NCBI GenBank assembly: GCA_033032865.1
Contig: JAWHQI010000121.1
Span: 744,001-808,000 of the forward strand
Reading direction: 5' to 3'
DNA length: 64,000 nt
Origin: Dactylorhiza incarnata
Taxonomy: Eukaryota; Streptophyta; Magnoliopsida; Asparagales; Orchidaceae
Part shown: in pieces, positions 44,100-55,300 of the stretch
Layout: each line of letters starts with the position of its first letter
How positions within the stretch are numbered: position 1 is the first letter of the stretch
Notes under the pieces: generated by a model
Told to the model about the DNA's origin: nothing
The model's input: only the letters and a program-made list of their open reading frames with translations
Database searches by the model: none
Position numbers and translations under genes: made by a program

Positions 44100-45258
44100 A
44101 TGAAGAAAATGAGAAGATCTAATATTAAGAAGTTCATTTCTCTAAGTGAAAGCAGCTGTTGCTCCACTTACTCTGAAGTAGAAAGATTTTTAGGGGTTTG
44201 TGAAAAAGGGATCAGAGTACCCCTTACTCACTCTGATAGTGAATCTGAGGATGAAGAATGGTCTCTGGATAGAAGAGGGATAAGAATACCACTCACTCTC
44301 TCAGACTGTGACTCTAAGGATGAGGAGTTCTATGGGCTAGTTGTTTTACCAAATGAAGAAAATCAAGATTCACATCCTGCTCAGGTATGCACTGCTCACA
44401 CATCCCCATTACATGATTTGTCTGAAAAGACCAAGAGTGCATCAGATGATTGCTCATCATCTGAAGATGATGCACAAGACTGCTCATCATGCAACAATAA
44501 GGACCATACTGATTTATTGGAACAATATGGTATTCTTTCGACAGCTCTTAAAAAGACCAAGAAATTGGTCAAATCTCAAGCTGAGGAGATAAGCATCCTC
44601 AAGCCATTCAGATCTCAAATTGATGAGAAGACCAATGAGGTAACTAGGTTGTCCAATGAGCTTATCCTACTTCAGAAGAGGTCTGAGGCTCAGGATAGGA
44701 CAATCAAGTCTTTAGATAACAAGCTTATAGTAGAGAGAAATCTTGTGGCTAGCTTCTCTTGGACTAAAACTATTCTCCCTATTATAGACTGCTTCTCCAC
44801 TCAATACAAAGGAGGACTGGGATATAATAAGGAAGTTGGAGGGACTTCCCAAGCTAGAACTGTCTTTCAAAAAGTTGTCTCTCCACAAGCACCATCAACC
44901 AAACAGAAGGAAAATGCTTTACCTCAAAACCAGTTCCCAAGGAAAGATCATTGACTGTGCAACCAACTCCAAAATCAAGGCACAATCACATGATCAGTAG
45001 AAATGAATGTTGTAAAGCAGCCTGCTCATCTATTCACCTGCCTTTCACTCAAAAGGTGACTCAGAAAAGGAGGTACAATAGATTTGGGTGTTGATGTTGT
45101 GGCAAGGTTGGGCACTTTACTATAGATTGTTAGTTCAATCCAATAGTGCCTAGAGCAAGGTATGAGAAGCCAGTCAATGATTTGATTACAAGAATTCTAG
45201 TAGTTAAAGCTAACAAGAACCTAGGACCCAAATTTATTTGGGCTCCTACAGAATATTA
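44100..45258 (+). pseudogene. Copia D gag remnant: spacer, coiled coil and second zinc knuckle
   Basis: The first ORF (44100-44954) begins at once with the acidic spacer (HSDSESEDEEWSLDRRGIRI). It continues with a coiled coil (LLEQYGILSTALKKTKKLV to LDNKLIVERNL), so the capsid-like domain and first zinc knuckle are missing. Past a stop at 44954 a decayed second knuckle CCGKVGHFTIDC (about 45095) and NLGPKFIWAPTEY are followed by TAA. After the stop comes LFVLQVCPN, matching the stop and downstream region of B. Protease should follow but is absent. Confidence 0.65.
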
Positions 45259-45758
45259 ACTCTTTGTTTTGCAGGTCTGTCCAAATAGCTAAGCAAAAAT
45301 AAGGGTGGCTATTGGACAAAAGGTGATCCAGTCATAATTCTGGATTAAGAAGAAATTCTTCAAAAACATATACATCAAGCTTAACAAACATATTGAATCT
45401 CACAATCACAGTCGTTAATTCTAAATCAACACTTTTATCTCATCAACTCAGGTGTGCATTTCATCATATTCAAAAGTTATATATATATATAACTGGGTCA
45501 CATGTTTAGAAATAGAGTACGAGGCATTTGCTCTAAGTTATCACTGAAAATATACAGAAATAGAAAAGGACCACTACAGGTGAGAACAATCATTCAGCAA
45601 AAAGGAACAACACATTAAATCCAAAACCACATGAACAGAGTTTGGCTACTGGCAAGATGACAATTGAAAATCTGATTGTCAGAAAGTAGAGTGCAACAGT
45701 TGAGGGGGAGACTCATGCTGAGCTCTCAGCCTAAGAGACTGTTTTACCTGTCAAGAAT
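45259..45758 (+). other. Copia D stretch without a recognisable gene
   Basis: Many stops in all plus frames. It contains a short (TA)n run near 45481 and one purine tract TTGAGGGGGAG at 45701. Probably decayed sequence where pol or a linker once lay. Confidence 0.4.
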
Positions 45759-46350
45759 ATGGGTGCTGTTGAGGGGGAGTCTCAAAATGAACTCTCTGCT
45801 CCAGAGGTTGAGGAAACAACTCAGAATGAGAGTGTTATGCTGGAAGAATTAATAAGCTACGGGATGATCACTGAAGACACTATCCTTGAAAAGGGAAATC
45901 TTGAGCTAGAAACTTTGTATACTGAAGTGTATGAAAACCTGAAAGGACAAGCAAATGATGGGAAGCAAGATACTACAAGAATTTATACACTACCATATCA
46001 TAAGCAAGATACAAGCTCCTTAAGTAAACAAGTAAATAACCTACTAACTGAGGAAAGGAAGAGCTATTAAGACTAGGTGGACAGGGCAGTCAGAGAAATC
46101 AGAGATGATATATCAGCTCAGATAAATGGGATAAGGGAAAATATTGATCACTTCAATGCTCAGATCACCAGCTGATTCACAAAGGCTGGAATAGCAGTTG
46201 ATAGCAATATGAATACTCTACAATCCCTTGGTGAAAGAGTGGACACCTCTGTGTAACAAAGTCGGCAGGCAAGTGTCAATCTGAAAAGAAGTATTAGATG
46301 GCTAACCACAAAATTGCTGGCAGTCAAATTTTTTGACTATAGCTAGATGC
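45759..46350 (+). pseudogene. Copia D degenerate coiled-coil ORF
   Basis: The frame MGAVEGESQNELSAPEVEE runs to a stop at 46070, then continues in frame with VDRAVREIRDDISAQINGI and MNTLQSLGERVDTSV. It is acidic and helical, with heptad-like spacing. The string GESQNEL is encoded over a TTGAGGGGGAG tract, like QGE strings in the F extra ORF tail. It may be the tail of an extra ORF or of gag; no enzyme motif. Confidence 0.4.
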
Positions 46351-47049
46351 ACTGACTCAAATGAACTCACCCATGATGCTCTGAATACCAAATTAGAGCC
46401 AAGTACTAAACAAATCATATAGAGGGTTGGTAAGTCAAATCAAAAGGGGAAAACCAATGTGATGAATGAAGAACTCCATCTCAAGAGAAAAAGGGATGAA
46501 CAAGGTCTCTGTGATCCAAGCCTTAACTTTTTAAGTCCAAGGTCAAGAGATATAGTTTGGACTACTTGAAGGAACCTTGGAGAAAGTGGCAAGAATATAT
46601 CCAAACACTATCCCTCAAGTGATTGTGTCAAGCACAAGAAGATAAAATCTATGAGAACTTTGTATAAATATCATCAACAAGAAAGAACACTGCTAGAGAA
46701 TGCAACCTCCATCCATGATAGGTACATACCAAAGACATTCACCTACTTTGAGAGATAAGAGCAGAAGCTTCAAGGGAAGGAGAAATATGTAGAGAAAAGA
46801 GGAAACTAATGACACACTTGAATATGCTATTACTTCAGCATACATGTTGAACTTATGCTAGCATGAAATTGATAATTAACTTAATTATCAACCTATAATG
46901 AGTTAATACAGTTCAAACAATGAGTCACTAAACACCATACTAATGTATAATCCTCAATCATCAAATTAACAAAGCATCATTAAGAAAGCATACAAGAATG
47001 AAGATGAGACTAACAGACAACACACTAATTATGCTAAAGAACAATCCAG
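46351..47049 (+). other. Copia D stretch without a recognisable gene
   Basis: AT-rich, with stops in every frame. I see no motif, repeat or structure that I can name. Confidence 0.35.
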
Positions 47050-47290
47050 GACAATATCATTGGATCTACAGAACAATATCGTCGGAACAACTGGATGTAT
47101 CATCAAAATGACTCCACGACTTCGTCGTAAAGTCACGACAATACCTACGTACCTATTGTAAACTGTGAACTATAAAATGAATTGATCGCAACCATTCAAT
47201 CTAACATGACCACACATTTAACAAGCAACTCTTCACCTGCCACACCAGAAATTATAAATAAGGTCAAACATCTTGAAATTAAGAGCACAT
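47050..47290 (+). promoter_or_regulatory. Copia D internal promoter-like region and start of an ORF
   Basis: Words of the D LTR type (ATATCGTCGG, CTTCGTCGTAAAG) at 47085-47150 precede TATAAAAT at 47171-47178. About 25 bp further an ATG (47203) opens MTTHLTSNSSPATPEIINKV. That frame is cut 30 codons later by the Tat-2 LTR. The order matches the region before the extra ORF of F. Confidence 0.4.
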
Positions 47291-48163
47291 TGTTGAAACC
47301 AGAACTTGGTCCCTTGTGGAGCTGGAACCCCCGGGGATGGGGGCAGCTAGCACTTACTGGTTCCTTGGAAGGAACAAAATGAAGTCTCAAAACTAGACAC
47401 AGACCCTTGGTCGCAGCGAGGAGGTCCTGCCACAAACCCGGAAGATCAAAGAGAGCTTCCACTCCCAAGCCAAAGTTGAGACGGGGCACCTTGGAGAGCT
47501 TGAGAGCTGAACCAAGATGGCCTAAGGAGGAGGAAGCTCAGAGTACTGAGATCGAAGTCCCCTCCAAAGGTGCCCTTCAAGGTCTATATATAGTTTTTTA
47601 CTTGTGGTCTGCTAATAGCGGGATCCCGCCTTACACCTTTGCTATACGCACCCCAAAATGTTATGCTAACAGCCAAACTCTGTTGTTTAGAGAGGCTAAC
47701 TGCAGACCACCAACGGTTTTCAGGTAAAATCTCCCCTGAAGCCCTGCTGGGCGAACCACCAATTATGGTCCTACTCGCCTGGCATCTCGCGGGTGGCATG
47801 CGAGAGCAACCTGGCTTGCACACCTTTCTGCGAGCGACCAACAAACTACCTGGCTCGCCCGCCTTCCTGTGAACGACCAGCGAGCATCCTGGATTGCCCG
47901 CCTTCCTGCGAACGAACAGCGAGCATCCTGGCTTGCCCTCCTTCCTGCAAGCGACCAGCGAGCAGCCTGGCTCGCCCACCTTCCTACTCTTCGAACCTAC
48001 TGATCCCTTAGTCTCTGCTTACCTCTTGGCGAATACCGGGGTTGTACACAATCCCCGCTCTTCGCGAGGCTACCCTAGGCTCGTGAAGAAACATTTGACC
48101 CCTGGTGTTCGCCGACTCCTTGATGACATGGTGGGAAACTTTTGGTGTGCCCCATGCCCAACA
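47291..48163 (-). repeat. 3' LTR of Tat-2 (about 873 bp)
   Basis: The outer end (TGTTGAAACC at 47291) is fixed by alignment with Tat-1. The inner start TGTTGGG at 48163 is inferred. It includes five degenerate units around CGAGCATCCTGGCTTGCCC at about 47810-47990. It is shorter than the Tat-1 LTR in the U3 part. No gene. Confidence 0.6.
47585..47592 (-). promoter_or_regulatory. TATA box of Tat-2 LTR
   Basis: TATATATA then GACC on the minus strand, matching TATAAATA plus GACC in the Tat-1 LTR. Confidence 0.5.
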
Positions 48164-48270
48164 CAATAAATACCATTCTTTCTGGGGGTGTATGAACCTT
48201 TTCTCCTTCTCCTCTCCCTCGCTTCTCATCCTTCTCCTCTCCCTCGCTACTCATCTCCATATCAATTGCC

Positions 48271-49493
48271 ATGTCCAAAAGGGAAGAGATATTGGCCCGC
48301 CTTAAGGATTCGCAGATGGCTCAAAAAGCCAAAGCTGTCGAGCTCGCTACATGGATATCTCTGCAACCTGCTCCACCTCCCCCACCCCAAACCAAGAAGG
48401 CAAAGACCGTTCGTCGGCCACCAGGGGAGGATGGATCATCGCATATGTCTCCATCCCCTCGCAATGAGGTCTATTTCAGGTACTATTGTCGAAGGTTTGT
48501 CAATCCGAATTTTACTTGGCTGATTTTGTTGCTTTGATCGCAGAACCCTCCCCCCGAGGAAAATCTCATTGGACAATCTCCATCGGGGTCTCGCCTCGCA
48601 ACCCCTGGGAGGACAGACTCTCCTCTCGTAGATATGAGGACCGCCGATCTGCGAGCCTCATCCTCGCGACTGGGTGAGTTGTTCACCTCGCTATCTCTTG
48701 TGCTTCTTTGATCGCTGAACCCACATTACTCATTGTGCAGTGACACCTCACTCGTCCCCGGAGAGGCGAAACCCCACGCTGGTGGGCTCGCCAGCCCCAC
48801 CTAAGTCAACCATCCCCACTCCGAGGTTGGTGCTCTAGGGCAATGGAGCCTGGGTGGCTCGCTGCTTGCCGAACCCCAGGTCGCGGACGAAGCGGCGCAC
48901 CACCCTGGACGGGGGAAATCTATTACCCCTGTTTTCATTGATGCCTTCAAGGGCGAGCCAAGCTCTTCTCGCCGACGAGCCCATACTGTCCTGATCTCGC
49001 TAGGTTGGCTAATTTCTGCCGGTTGCCTCCTTCTCACCCCTATTGCTGACTTCTTCCTCGCAGGTGTTCCCAGGACCCCACCCCCTAGTCAGAGCACGGA
49101 GAGGAGGAGATATCGCCACTGCCCTCGCCAGGCTAGGTCGCAGATTTCCTCGGGGACCCTGGTAATTCGAAGAAGATGAAAAGGCGGGTCACCGTGCTAT
49201 TCCAGAAGTATGGCATCATGTTGCGAGAGCTATATGATCAAAACCGGGTGGATTAGACAGCTTATGAGGAGAGGTTGGCCGTGATGGAGGACACAAATGC
49301 GTGCATTCTCGCCGAGATGCGTCAGGTCACCCGCGGAGAGGTCACCTCGCCAGGGGTGCACCTCGCGCGGATCGAAGACCAAATGCCCCTGATACAGCGC
49401 AAGGTCCAGTCGGTCCACGAATATCACTACCCTAAAGTACAACCGCGTTTGGGGGTGCAAGGTCGCGGCCGATGGAAGTGGGTTAATTACTGA
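48271..49493 (+). pseudogene. Antisense gene A of Tat-2, decayed
   Basis: Homologue of 972-2137 with introns at the same places. Exon 1 (48271-48468) is MSKREEILARLKD to PSPRNE. Exon 2 starts after TTGATCGCAG (48542) and ends before GTGAGTTG (48675). Exon 3 starts after TTGTGCAG (48741); a frameshift and TAG near 48837 break it, and the other frame resumes with GRGKSITPVFIDAFKGEPSS. Exon 4 follows CCTCGCAG (about 49064), with frame breaks and a TAG near 49255, and ends GRGRWKWVNY at 49493. Intron boundaries stay close to GT-AG although the coding frame has decayed. Confidence 0.65.
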
Positions 49494-50003
49494 ATGATGT
49501 TATTTGCTTATTTTTCTCACTCGCATGTATTACTTTCTCTGGGGGTTCCGAACAATTTGTAATATAGACATTCTGGCTCACTCGCGAGCTTTTACTTTCG
49601 CTTTTCATTGCTTCTGCCGCCATGTTCACTGTGCTCGCAAGTTACTTATTTTCTATTTTATATGAATTCCTCGCTTTAGACTCGCGAACTACTGCATCGC
49701 CTTCCCGACCTTTACTTCTTTCCCTGCAGCTTGGCTCACCTATGTTGAGTTAGAGGATATCACTAGGACGCGAGCCCACCCAGAGCAGATATGGTCCAGG
49801 AAGCCGAAACATCACCGCGCTGTTCCGCTATCTGCACCCCCGGGCACTTCAAAATCTTCCCGCTCTTTCCCTTCCTATAAGTAGCCGCCAGTTTTTACAT
49901 TTCAACCATCGCATTAACTGTTCAATCTTTTCCCTCTCTTCTATTTTCTCTCATAGTTTTCAGCTCGCGCTCGCGTTTCTTCCGGTTCGCTTAGACTAAA
50001 GTC
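49494..50003 (+). promoter_or_regulatory. Intergenic region and gene B promoter of Tat-2
   Basis: Holds no ORF of note. TATAAGTAG at 49876-49884 and a CT-rich leader precede the gene B ATG at 50004, as in Tat-1. CTCGC/GCGAG words are frequent. Confidence 0.45.
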
Positions 50004-51507
50004 ATGGTTGCCGACAGAGAATCTGAGGGGCGAGCTAGGTGTGCCGTGACCTATCGCGACCACTCTTTCTTCTGCTCTTCTCTCCTGGCGAGGAGTTCCT
50101 CACCACTGTGGACCAGTACATCCCCTCGGGGTTCGTCGCTCGCCGCCCGGCGACCACCAATTCCATAAATGAGCCGCCCCCTAATAAGCTCGCCATCCCC
50201 TTCGCCCATTTCAAGAATGGGTTGCGACTACCCCTTTGGACGGAAGTGCGCCATGTACTCTTCTTACCTTTGCATTTCTTGCTCGCATTCGCGAAGATTG
50301 CACTAATCTACCCTTGGTGTTTTTCTTAGGTACTCAAGTACAATGGCATCCTACCGAGCCAATTTACCCCGAACGCGGTCGCTATCATAGTCGCGTTCGC
50401 CAGCTACTTGCGCGAGGAGAGGATAGAGTTCAACCTGCTCGTCTTCCGCAAGATCTTCTCCTTTCGCGCCTACAAAGATGGAACCACCTATTTCGCGAGC
50501 CAACACGTTGCTGTCTGCAAGACAGTGAACAAGAGCAACTACTGGCATCAAAATTATGTCCTTGTCAAATGACCCTTTGACAACATACCTTTCTCCCCCA
50601 TCCAGCGAGACGAGGCGGCTTACCGCCCCCTGCTTCGCTCGGAGGGGACGACGTGAAGCTCTTCCAATACTTGGAGAGGAAGAACTTTGAGGTCGCATAC
50701 CTTTGACAGAAGGTGGATTCGCTGCCTCCAGTGCCCCAAGGCGAAGGTTTGACACGCACTCGCAAGCTTTATTTTTCTCAATTCTAGCGACCAATTCTCA
50801 CCTTTGTCGCCTTCGCAGGAGAGCGGGACCTTCCACTCCACTCCCCTCAAGCGAGGACTTCCACCCTTACCTCAAGGACGCCATCAACTTCCCTGTCCTA
50901 AAGTCCAGGATGCTGGTTTATGAGGCTATGTGAGCCCAGTTTCGCGCCATGGAGCTCGCTCATACGGTGGGCCGGCGATACCTCACCGTGGATAGGGACT
51001 CCAGGGAGCTCAGGATCGAGCTTCAGGGGGCCTCAGATGAGGTCGCGTGCCTCAAGGGGAAGGAGCCCATATCAGAGGGTCACCTCGCCAGCCTCCAAGG
51101 CGGCATGGTATATGATCTATACAAACTTTTTTTATCTCGCACTCCACATGCCATCTTATTTGATTTATCTCTCCCTTTCGTAGGATGTCGAGACAGTGAG
51201 CCATCTCCTCACACAAAATGCCGACTTGGAGGTGGAAAACGGGATCCTGAAAGCTCAAGTCCGTGAACTGTCCAGAGCTGTGCTTCCCCCACCTCTTCAG
51301 CAAGTCGGGACTCGCGAACGAACGCGAGAAGAGAAGGAGGCAACCCGCAGGAACTCAATGGGTGTCACCAACCTCGTCTTCGAAACCCTCAAGGGGGCGA
51401 GACTGCTTTCCCCGGATACGATGGAGCTTACTGCAAAGGACGTCGTCCCTGAATTGTTCGCGCCAATTCCAGAGCCTGAAGGAAGCGGAGGCGAGGACGA
51501 GCAGTAG
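50004..51507 (+). pseudogene. Antisense gene B of Tat-2 (PF04195-like), four exons, decayed
   Basis: Exon 1 (50004-50254) starts MVADRESEGRARC and has a one-base loss near 50090; it ends GLRLPLWTEVRH. Intron 50255-50329 ends TTTTTCTTAG. Exon 2 (50330-50746) reads VLKYNGILPSQFTPNA, YLREERIEFNL, FRAYKDGTTYF and NKSNYWHQNYVLVK, then a TGA (probably once Trp) and a later frame change. Exon 3 (50819-51107) holds PYLKDAINFPVLKSRML, a stop, and a probable coiled coil (RELRIELQGASDEVACL). Exon 4 (51184-51507) is DVETVSHLLTQNADLEVENG to EGSGGEDEQ. The first intron lies at the same codon as in Tat-1. Exon limits are my reading of splice signals. Confidence 0.65.
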
Positions 51508-52143
51508 GATGATATTTCTCGACTTTTCATTTATTTTAATGCACACTTATTTTTTGCTGGCGAGATCGCCGCTGCTTGTGATGAATTTTTGAGAAATGAA
51601 AGAATGCTTTTGCTTTTTAGTACATTTTGCCTTGCTCGCACAAATGTGTTTAGCCATGCTCGCGTTTGCTCTTTTCACTTGGTAATCAATGTAGTTGTCG
51701 CCATTTTACTGAACCTGCTTATCCTATCTCGGAATAATACACTCGCGTATTCAACAGAGTGTTCGCGTATTTTTCTCGTGTAGATGTTCGTTAGGTATAT
51801 TTTTTGCTAGCTTTCGCGCATGGGTAGGGTGCGGGACGCCCCTTGCCTCCGGCTCGCCCATCCCGGGCATTTGCGAGCATAGGACAGTGCTATTTAATTT
51901 TGCTCACATCGACACTTTCTTACTTAGGGACTTTTTGAATGCTCGCGAGATAGGATTAGACTTGAAATGCCCTGTGGCACATGCATTTAGCCCTCCCTCT
52001 ATAGCCATTAAACTTAGCTATTTTTATTCACCTGATATTTTCCCTTGTTTCTCGCGTGAGCGAGCCCCGGGACTCGCCCAGTCCCAAATCCCCTTTGTTA
52101 AGTTTTCGTGAACCAGACCTATCTGTGCAAAACATCTTCTCGC
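51508..52143 (+). other. Tat-2 region between gene B and the tandem array
   Basis: No gene recognised; AT-richer than its neighbours. It is the probable terminator side of gene B and the 3' untranslated side of pol. Confidence 0.4.
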
Positions 52144-52720
52144 CAGCCTCCCTAGAGATCAACCTAACCCACAGTCTAATGAGAGTCCGACAGCGAAATC
52201 GATCTGGGGCACTCCGACACCAAAAACTTGTCACCATGCCAGCCTCTCTAGAGATTAACCTGACCCACCATCTAATGAGAGCCCGGGAGTGGAATCGATC
52301 TGGGGCACTCCAGCACCAAAAACTTGTTACCACGCCAGCCTCTACAGAGATCAACCTGACCCACCGTCTAATGAGAGCTCGGCAGCGGAATCGATCTGGG
52401 GAACTCCGGCACTAAAAACTTGTCACCATGCCAGCCTCTCCAGAGATCAAACTGACCCACCGTCTAATGAGAACCCGACAACGGAATCGATATGGGGCAC
52501 TCCGGCAACAAAAACTTGTCACCACGCCAGCCTCTCCAGAGATCAACCTGACCCACCATCTAATGGGAGCCCGGCAGTGAAATCGATCTAGGGCACTCCG
52601 GCACCAAAAACTTATCACCATGCCAACCTCTCCAGAGATCAACCTGACCCACCGTCTAATGGGAGCCCGGCATCAGAATCGATCTGGGGTACTCCGACAC
52701 CAAAAACTTGTCTGAGGAAC
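52144..52720 (-). repeat. Tandem array, 96-bp unit, about six copies
   Basis: Units begin at CAGCCTC: 52144, 52240, 52336, 52432, 52528, 52624. Each has ATCAACCTGACCCACC, AATCGATCTGGGGCACTCC and AAAAACTTGTCACCA. Because 96 is a multiple of three, several frames stay open through the array and give repetitive ORFs on both strands; these are not genes. Tat-type elements are known for variable tandem repeats 3' of pol. Confidence 0.9.
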
Positions 52721-52788
52721 CAAGGTTGGAAGAATTGTTGGAAACAGCATGTGATGAGACAAAAAAGAAACTTGTCAATATATAAAGT

Positions 52789-55300
52789 TTAAGGGTAGAA
52801 CCACTTTAGGTCATCCCCGCTTCGGTCCAGGCTGAGCGGTACCCCTTCCACATCTCGGAGGTGGTACACTCCTGACCTGAGCACCTCATCTACAATGTAA
52901 GGCCCCTCCCTGTTGGGATTGAGCTTTTCCACCGTGGCCCCTCTTCCGGCTGCGTTAACCTTTTTCAGGACTAGATCTTTTTTCTCAAACTATTTTACCC
53001 GGATATGCTTGTCAAAGTACCGAGCCATCTGTCGCTTGACTTCCTCCTGCCGGACAGTGGCTAAGTACTTGAGCTCTTCCACCAAGTCTAAGGATAGCCT
53101 TTGCTCTCCCTCATTATCCACTAGCCATTCTTCATCCCCTTCACCCGGGGCAACCACCCTGGGGGACTTCACCTTGAATTCTATTGGAAGGACGGCCTCG
53201 GACCCGTGGGAGAGCTTGAACGGAGTCTCCCCTGTGGCCGTGTTCAGGGTGGTTCTTAGGGCCCATAGGACCGAGGGTAACTACTCTACCCAGTTGCCCC
53301 TGAGGTTCTCGAGCTTCTTCTTCAGCAAGTTCACAACAATTTTGTTTGCCGCCTTCACCTGCCCATTGTTCCTCGGATGGTGGACAGATGCAAACCGAAG
53401 GTCTATGCGGAGCTGGGTGTAGAAGCTGATGAACTCATCGTTGGCGAACTGCTGCCTATTGTCTGTAGCTATGGCTAGTGGAAGCCTGTGCCTGCAAATT
53501 ATTTTACCCGATATAAAATGTCTCACTACTTGGGATGTTACCTTGGCCAGCACCTTCACCTCCAGCCACTTGGAGAAGTAGTCGATCATCACTAGAAGGA
53601 ACTTTCTCTGGCCACTCGCCTAAGGGAAAGGTCCCACCATGTCCAAACCCCATGTTGCATAGGGCCAGGGGGCTGTGATGGTCTGAAGTCTCTGGGTAGG
53701 CAGGAGTTGGAGAGGGGCAAACAACTGGCACTTTGAGCACTTGCTTGCGAACTCCGCCGCATCCTTACTGAGTGTAGGCCAAAAGTAGCCTTGCCTCTGC
53801 ACTCTCCCCTCCAAGGTTTGGCTCTCGGAGTGGATGCCACACTCACCTGAGTGGATCTCCTACAGGACTCTCGGCACCTCCTCTTCCCCCATATAATGGG
53901 CTAGGAGCCCTGAGAGCGTCTTCCAGTATAGTGTCCTCCTGTGTGCAAAGAGTAGTATGTTGACTTATACCTGAACCTCCGTTTGTCAACGTCCCCCTCG
54001 GGGAACTTCCCCGACGTCAGGAAGGTGATGAAGGGGTCAATCCACGATGCCCGCTGGTCTACCTCCATCAGCTCCCCTTCCTCGATGGACAGTCGGAAGA
54101 GGTCCGACACTGTGCCCCCTGCCCTGGGACCGAACTTGGCCAGGAGGTCCGCCGCAACACTCTCCTCCCATGGCACATGTCGAATTGAGAAGGTGCGGAA
54201 CTGCCCAATGAGCCCCTTGACCTTCTCTTGGTATCGTCGGAGGGTCGATTCCTTCACCTCGAACTCCCCCTAACTTGGCAAGCCACCACCATAGAGTCCG
54301 ACGAGACCTCCACATCTTGCACACCTAACTCCCGGGCTAGGCAGAGGCCCATTATCATGGCTTCATACTCGGCCTGATTGTTGGTGAGGGGGAAATGGTT
54401 GTTGACTGCCTGCTCGATCCTTGTCCCTTGAGGGCTTACCAAAACCACCCCTCCCCCAAAAGAATGTTTCCCCAATGCCCCATCAACCAACATATTCCAG
54501 GCCACCGAGCTAGGTAGCTCGAACTCTTCTACTTCAATCACATAGTCCGCCAAAAAGTCCGCCACTGCTTGAGCTTTTATGGACAGCCTGGGCGCATACA
54601 AGATATCAAACTCGCTCAACTCTACTGACGACTTGGCCAGCCTTCCCGAGTGCTCCACCCCCTCCATGATGTTTCGAAGGGGGTGATCAGTCACCACCTT
54701 AATTGATTGTGCCTGGAAGTAGGGCTAGAGCTTCCTGGCCGACACCACGAGAGCGAAGGCCAGCTTTTCTAAAATGGGGTACCGGAGCTCGGCCTTTCTC
54801 AAGATTCGGCTAACATAGTAGATTGGGAGCTGCTTTTTTCCATCTTCCCGGACCAGCACCGAGCTGACTGCCTCAGGTCCAACCCCAAGGTATAGGGATA
54901 GATCTTCCCCTTGCTTCGGCACCTACAACAATCGGGCTTGGGTCAATTGTTCCTTCAGCGCCTGAAAAGCCCTTTCACACTCAAGGGTCCATTCGAACTT
55001 TTTGTTTCCTCGCAGCACCTTGAATAAGGTTGAGCACTTCTCTCCTACCCTGGAGAGGAACTGCTTAGCCCGACCAACTTCCCTGTGAGATGCTGGACCT
55101 CTTTTGAACTTCTCGGAGACCCTACCTCCACGATTGCTTTTAACTTGTTCGGGTTAGGCTCCACCCCGGCCGGGGTGAGCAAGTGACCTAGGAATTTCCC
55201 TAGACTGGCTCCAAAGACACACTTCTAGGGGTTGAGCCTCATCTTGAACTTCCTCAATGTCCTGAAGTGTTGGAACATGGTCTTCCGCATCTCCTAGGTT
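52789..55300 (-). pseudogene. Tat-2 pol: end of RT, RNase H, archaeal-type RNase H, integrase
   Basis: From right to left: RT thumb and connection (FLGHLLTPAGVEPNPNK), Ty3 RNase H tail (VELSEFDILYAPRLSIKAQA, about 54610), and archaeal-type RNase H (WNMLVDGALG, NNQAEYEAMIMGL, SSDSMVV). The integrase zinc-binding part has IHSGECGIH and CSKCQLFA. The integrase core has WGLDMVGPFP, ATDNRQQF and PRNNGQVKAANK, the last with Lys where the catalytic Glu is expected. The C-terminus (MARYFDKHIRVK to DDLKWFYP) ends at 52789. Several stops and frame changes. The RT palm with its active site is lost to the H insertion. Confidence 0.82.

Larger units (their letters stand above)
42228..47290 (+). mobile_element. 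Copia D: pol-less element, 5' part (plus strand)
   Basis: Has a 5' LTR (42228-44002), a primer site, a gag remnant, ORF pieces with coiled coil, and the start of a further ORF. Tat-2 interrupts it at 47291. I see no protease, integrase, RT or RNase H in these 5 kb. The LTR start matches that of E. The other end lies beyond the window. Confidence 0.65.
47291..55300 (-). mobile_element. Tat-2: Ty3/gypsy (Tat-like) element with antisense genes, 3' part
   Basis: On the minus strand: truncated pol (55300-52789), a 96-bp tandem array, two plus-strand genes (B then A when read along the element), and a 3' LTR (48163-47291). The possible target duplication is CACAT (47286-47290). Pol carries a second, archaeal-type RNase H, a mark of the Tat lineage. 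H cuts off the RT side at 55301. Confidence 0.78.

Noticed and set aside
47182..47382. ORF of 66 codons crossing 47291
   Set aside because: Its first 30 codons belong to copia D and the rest reads into the Tat-2 LTR; the join is made by insertion.
52056..52642. Repetitive ORFs on both strands (32-residue units)
   Set aside because: They come from the 96-bp array, whose period keeps frames open; no start context or conserved protein is evident.
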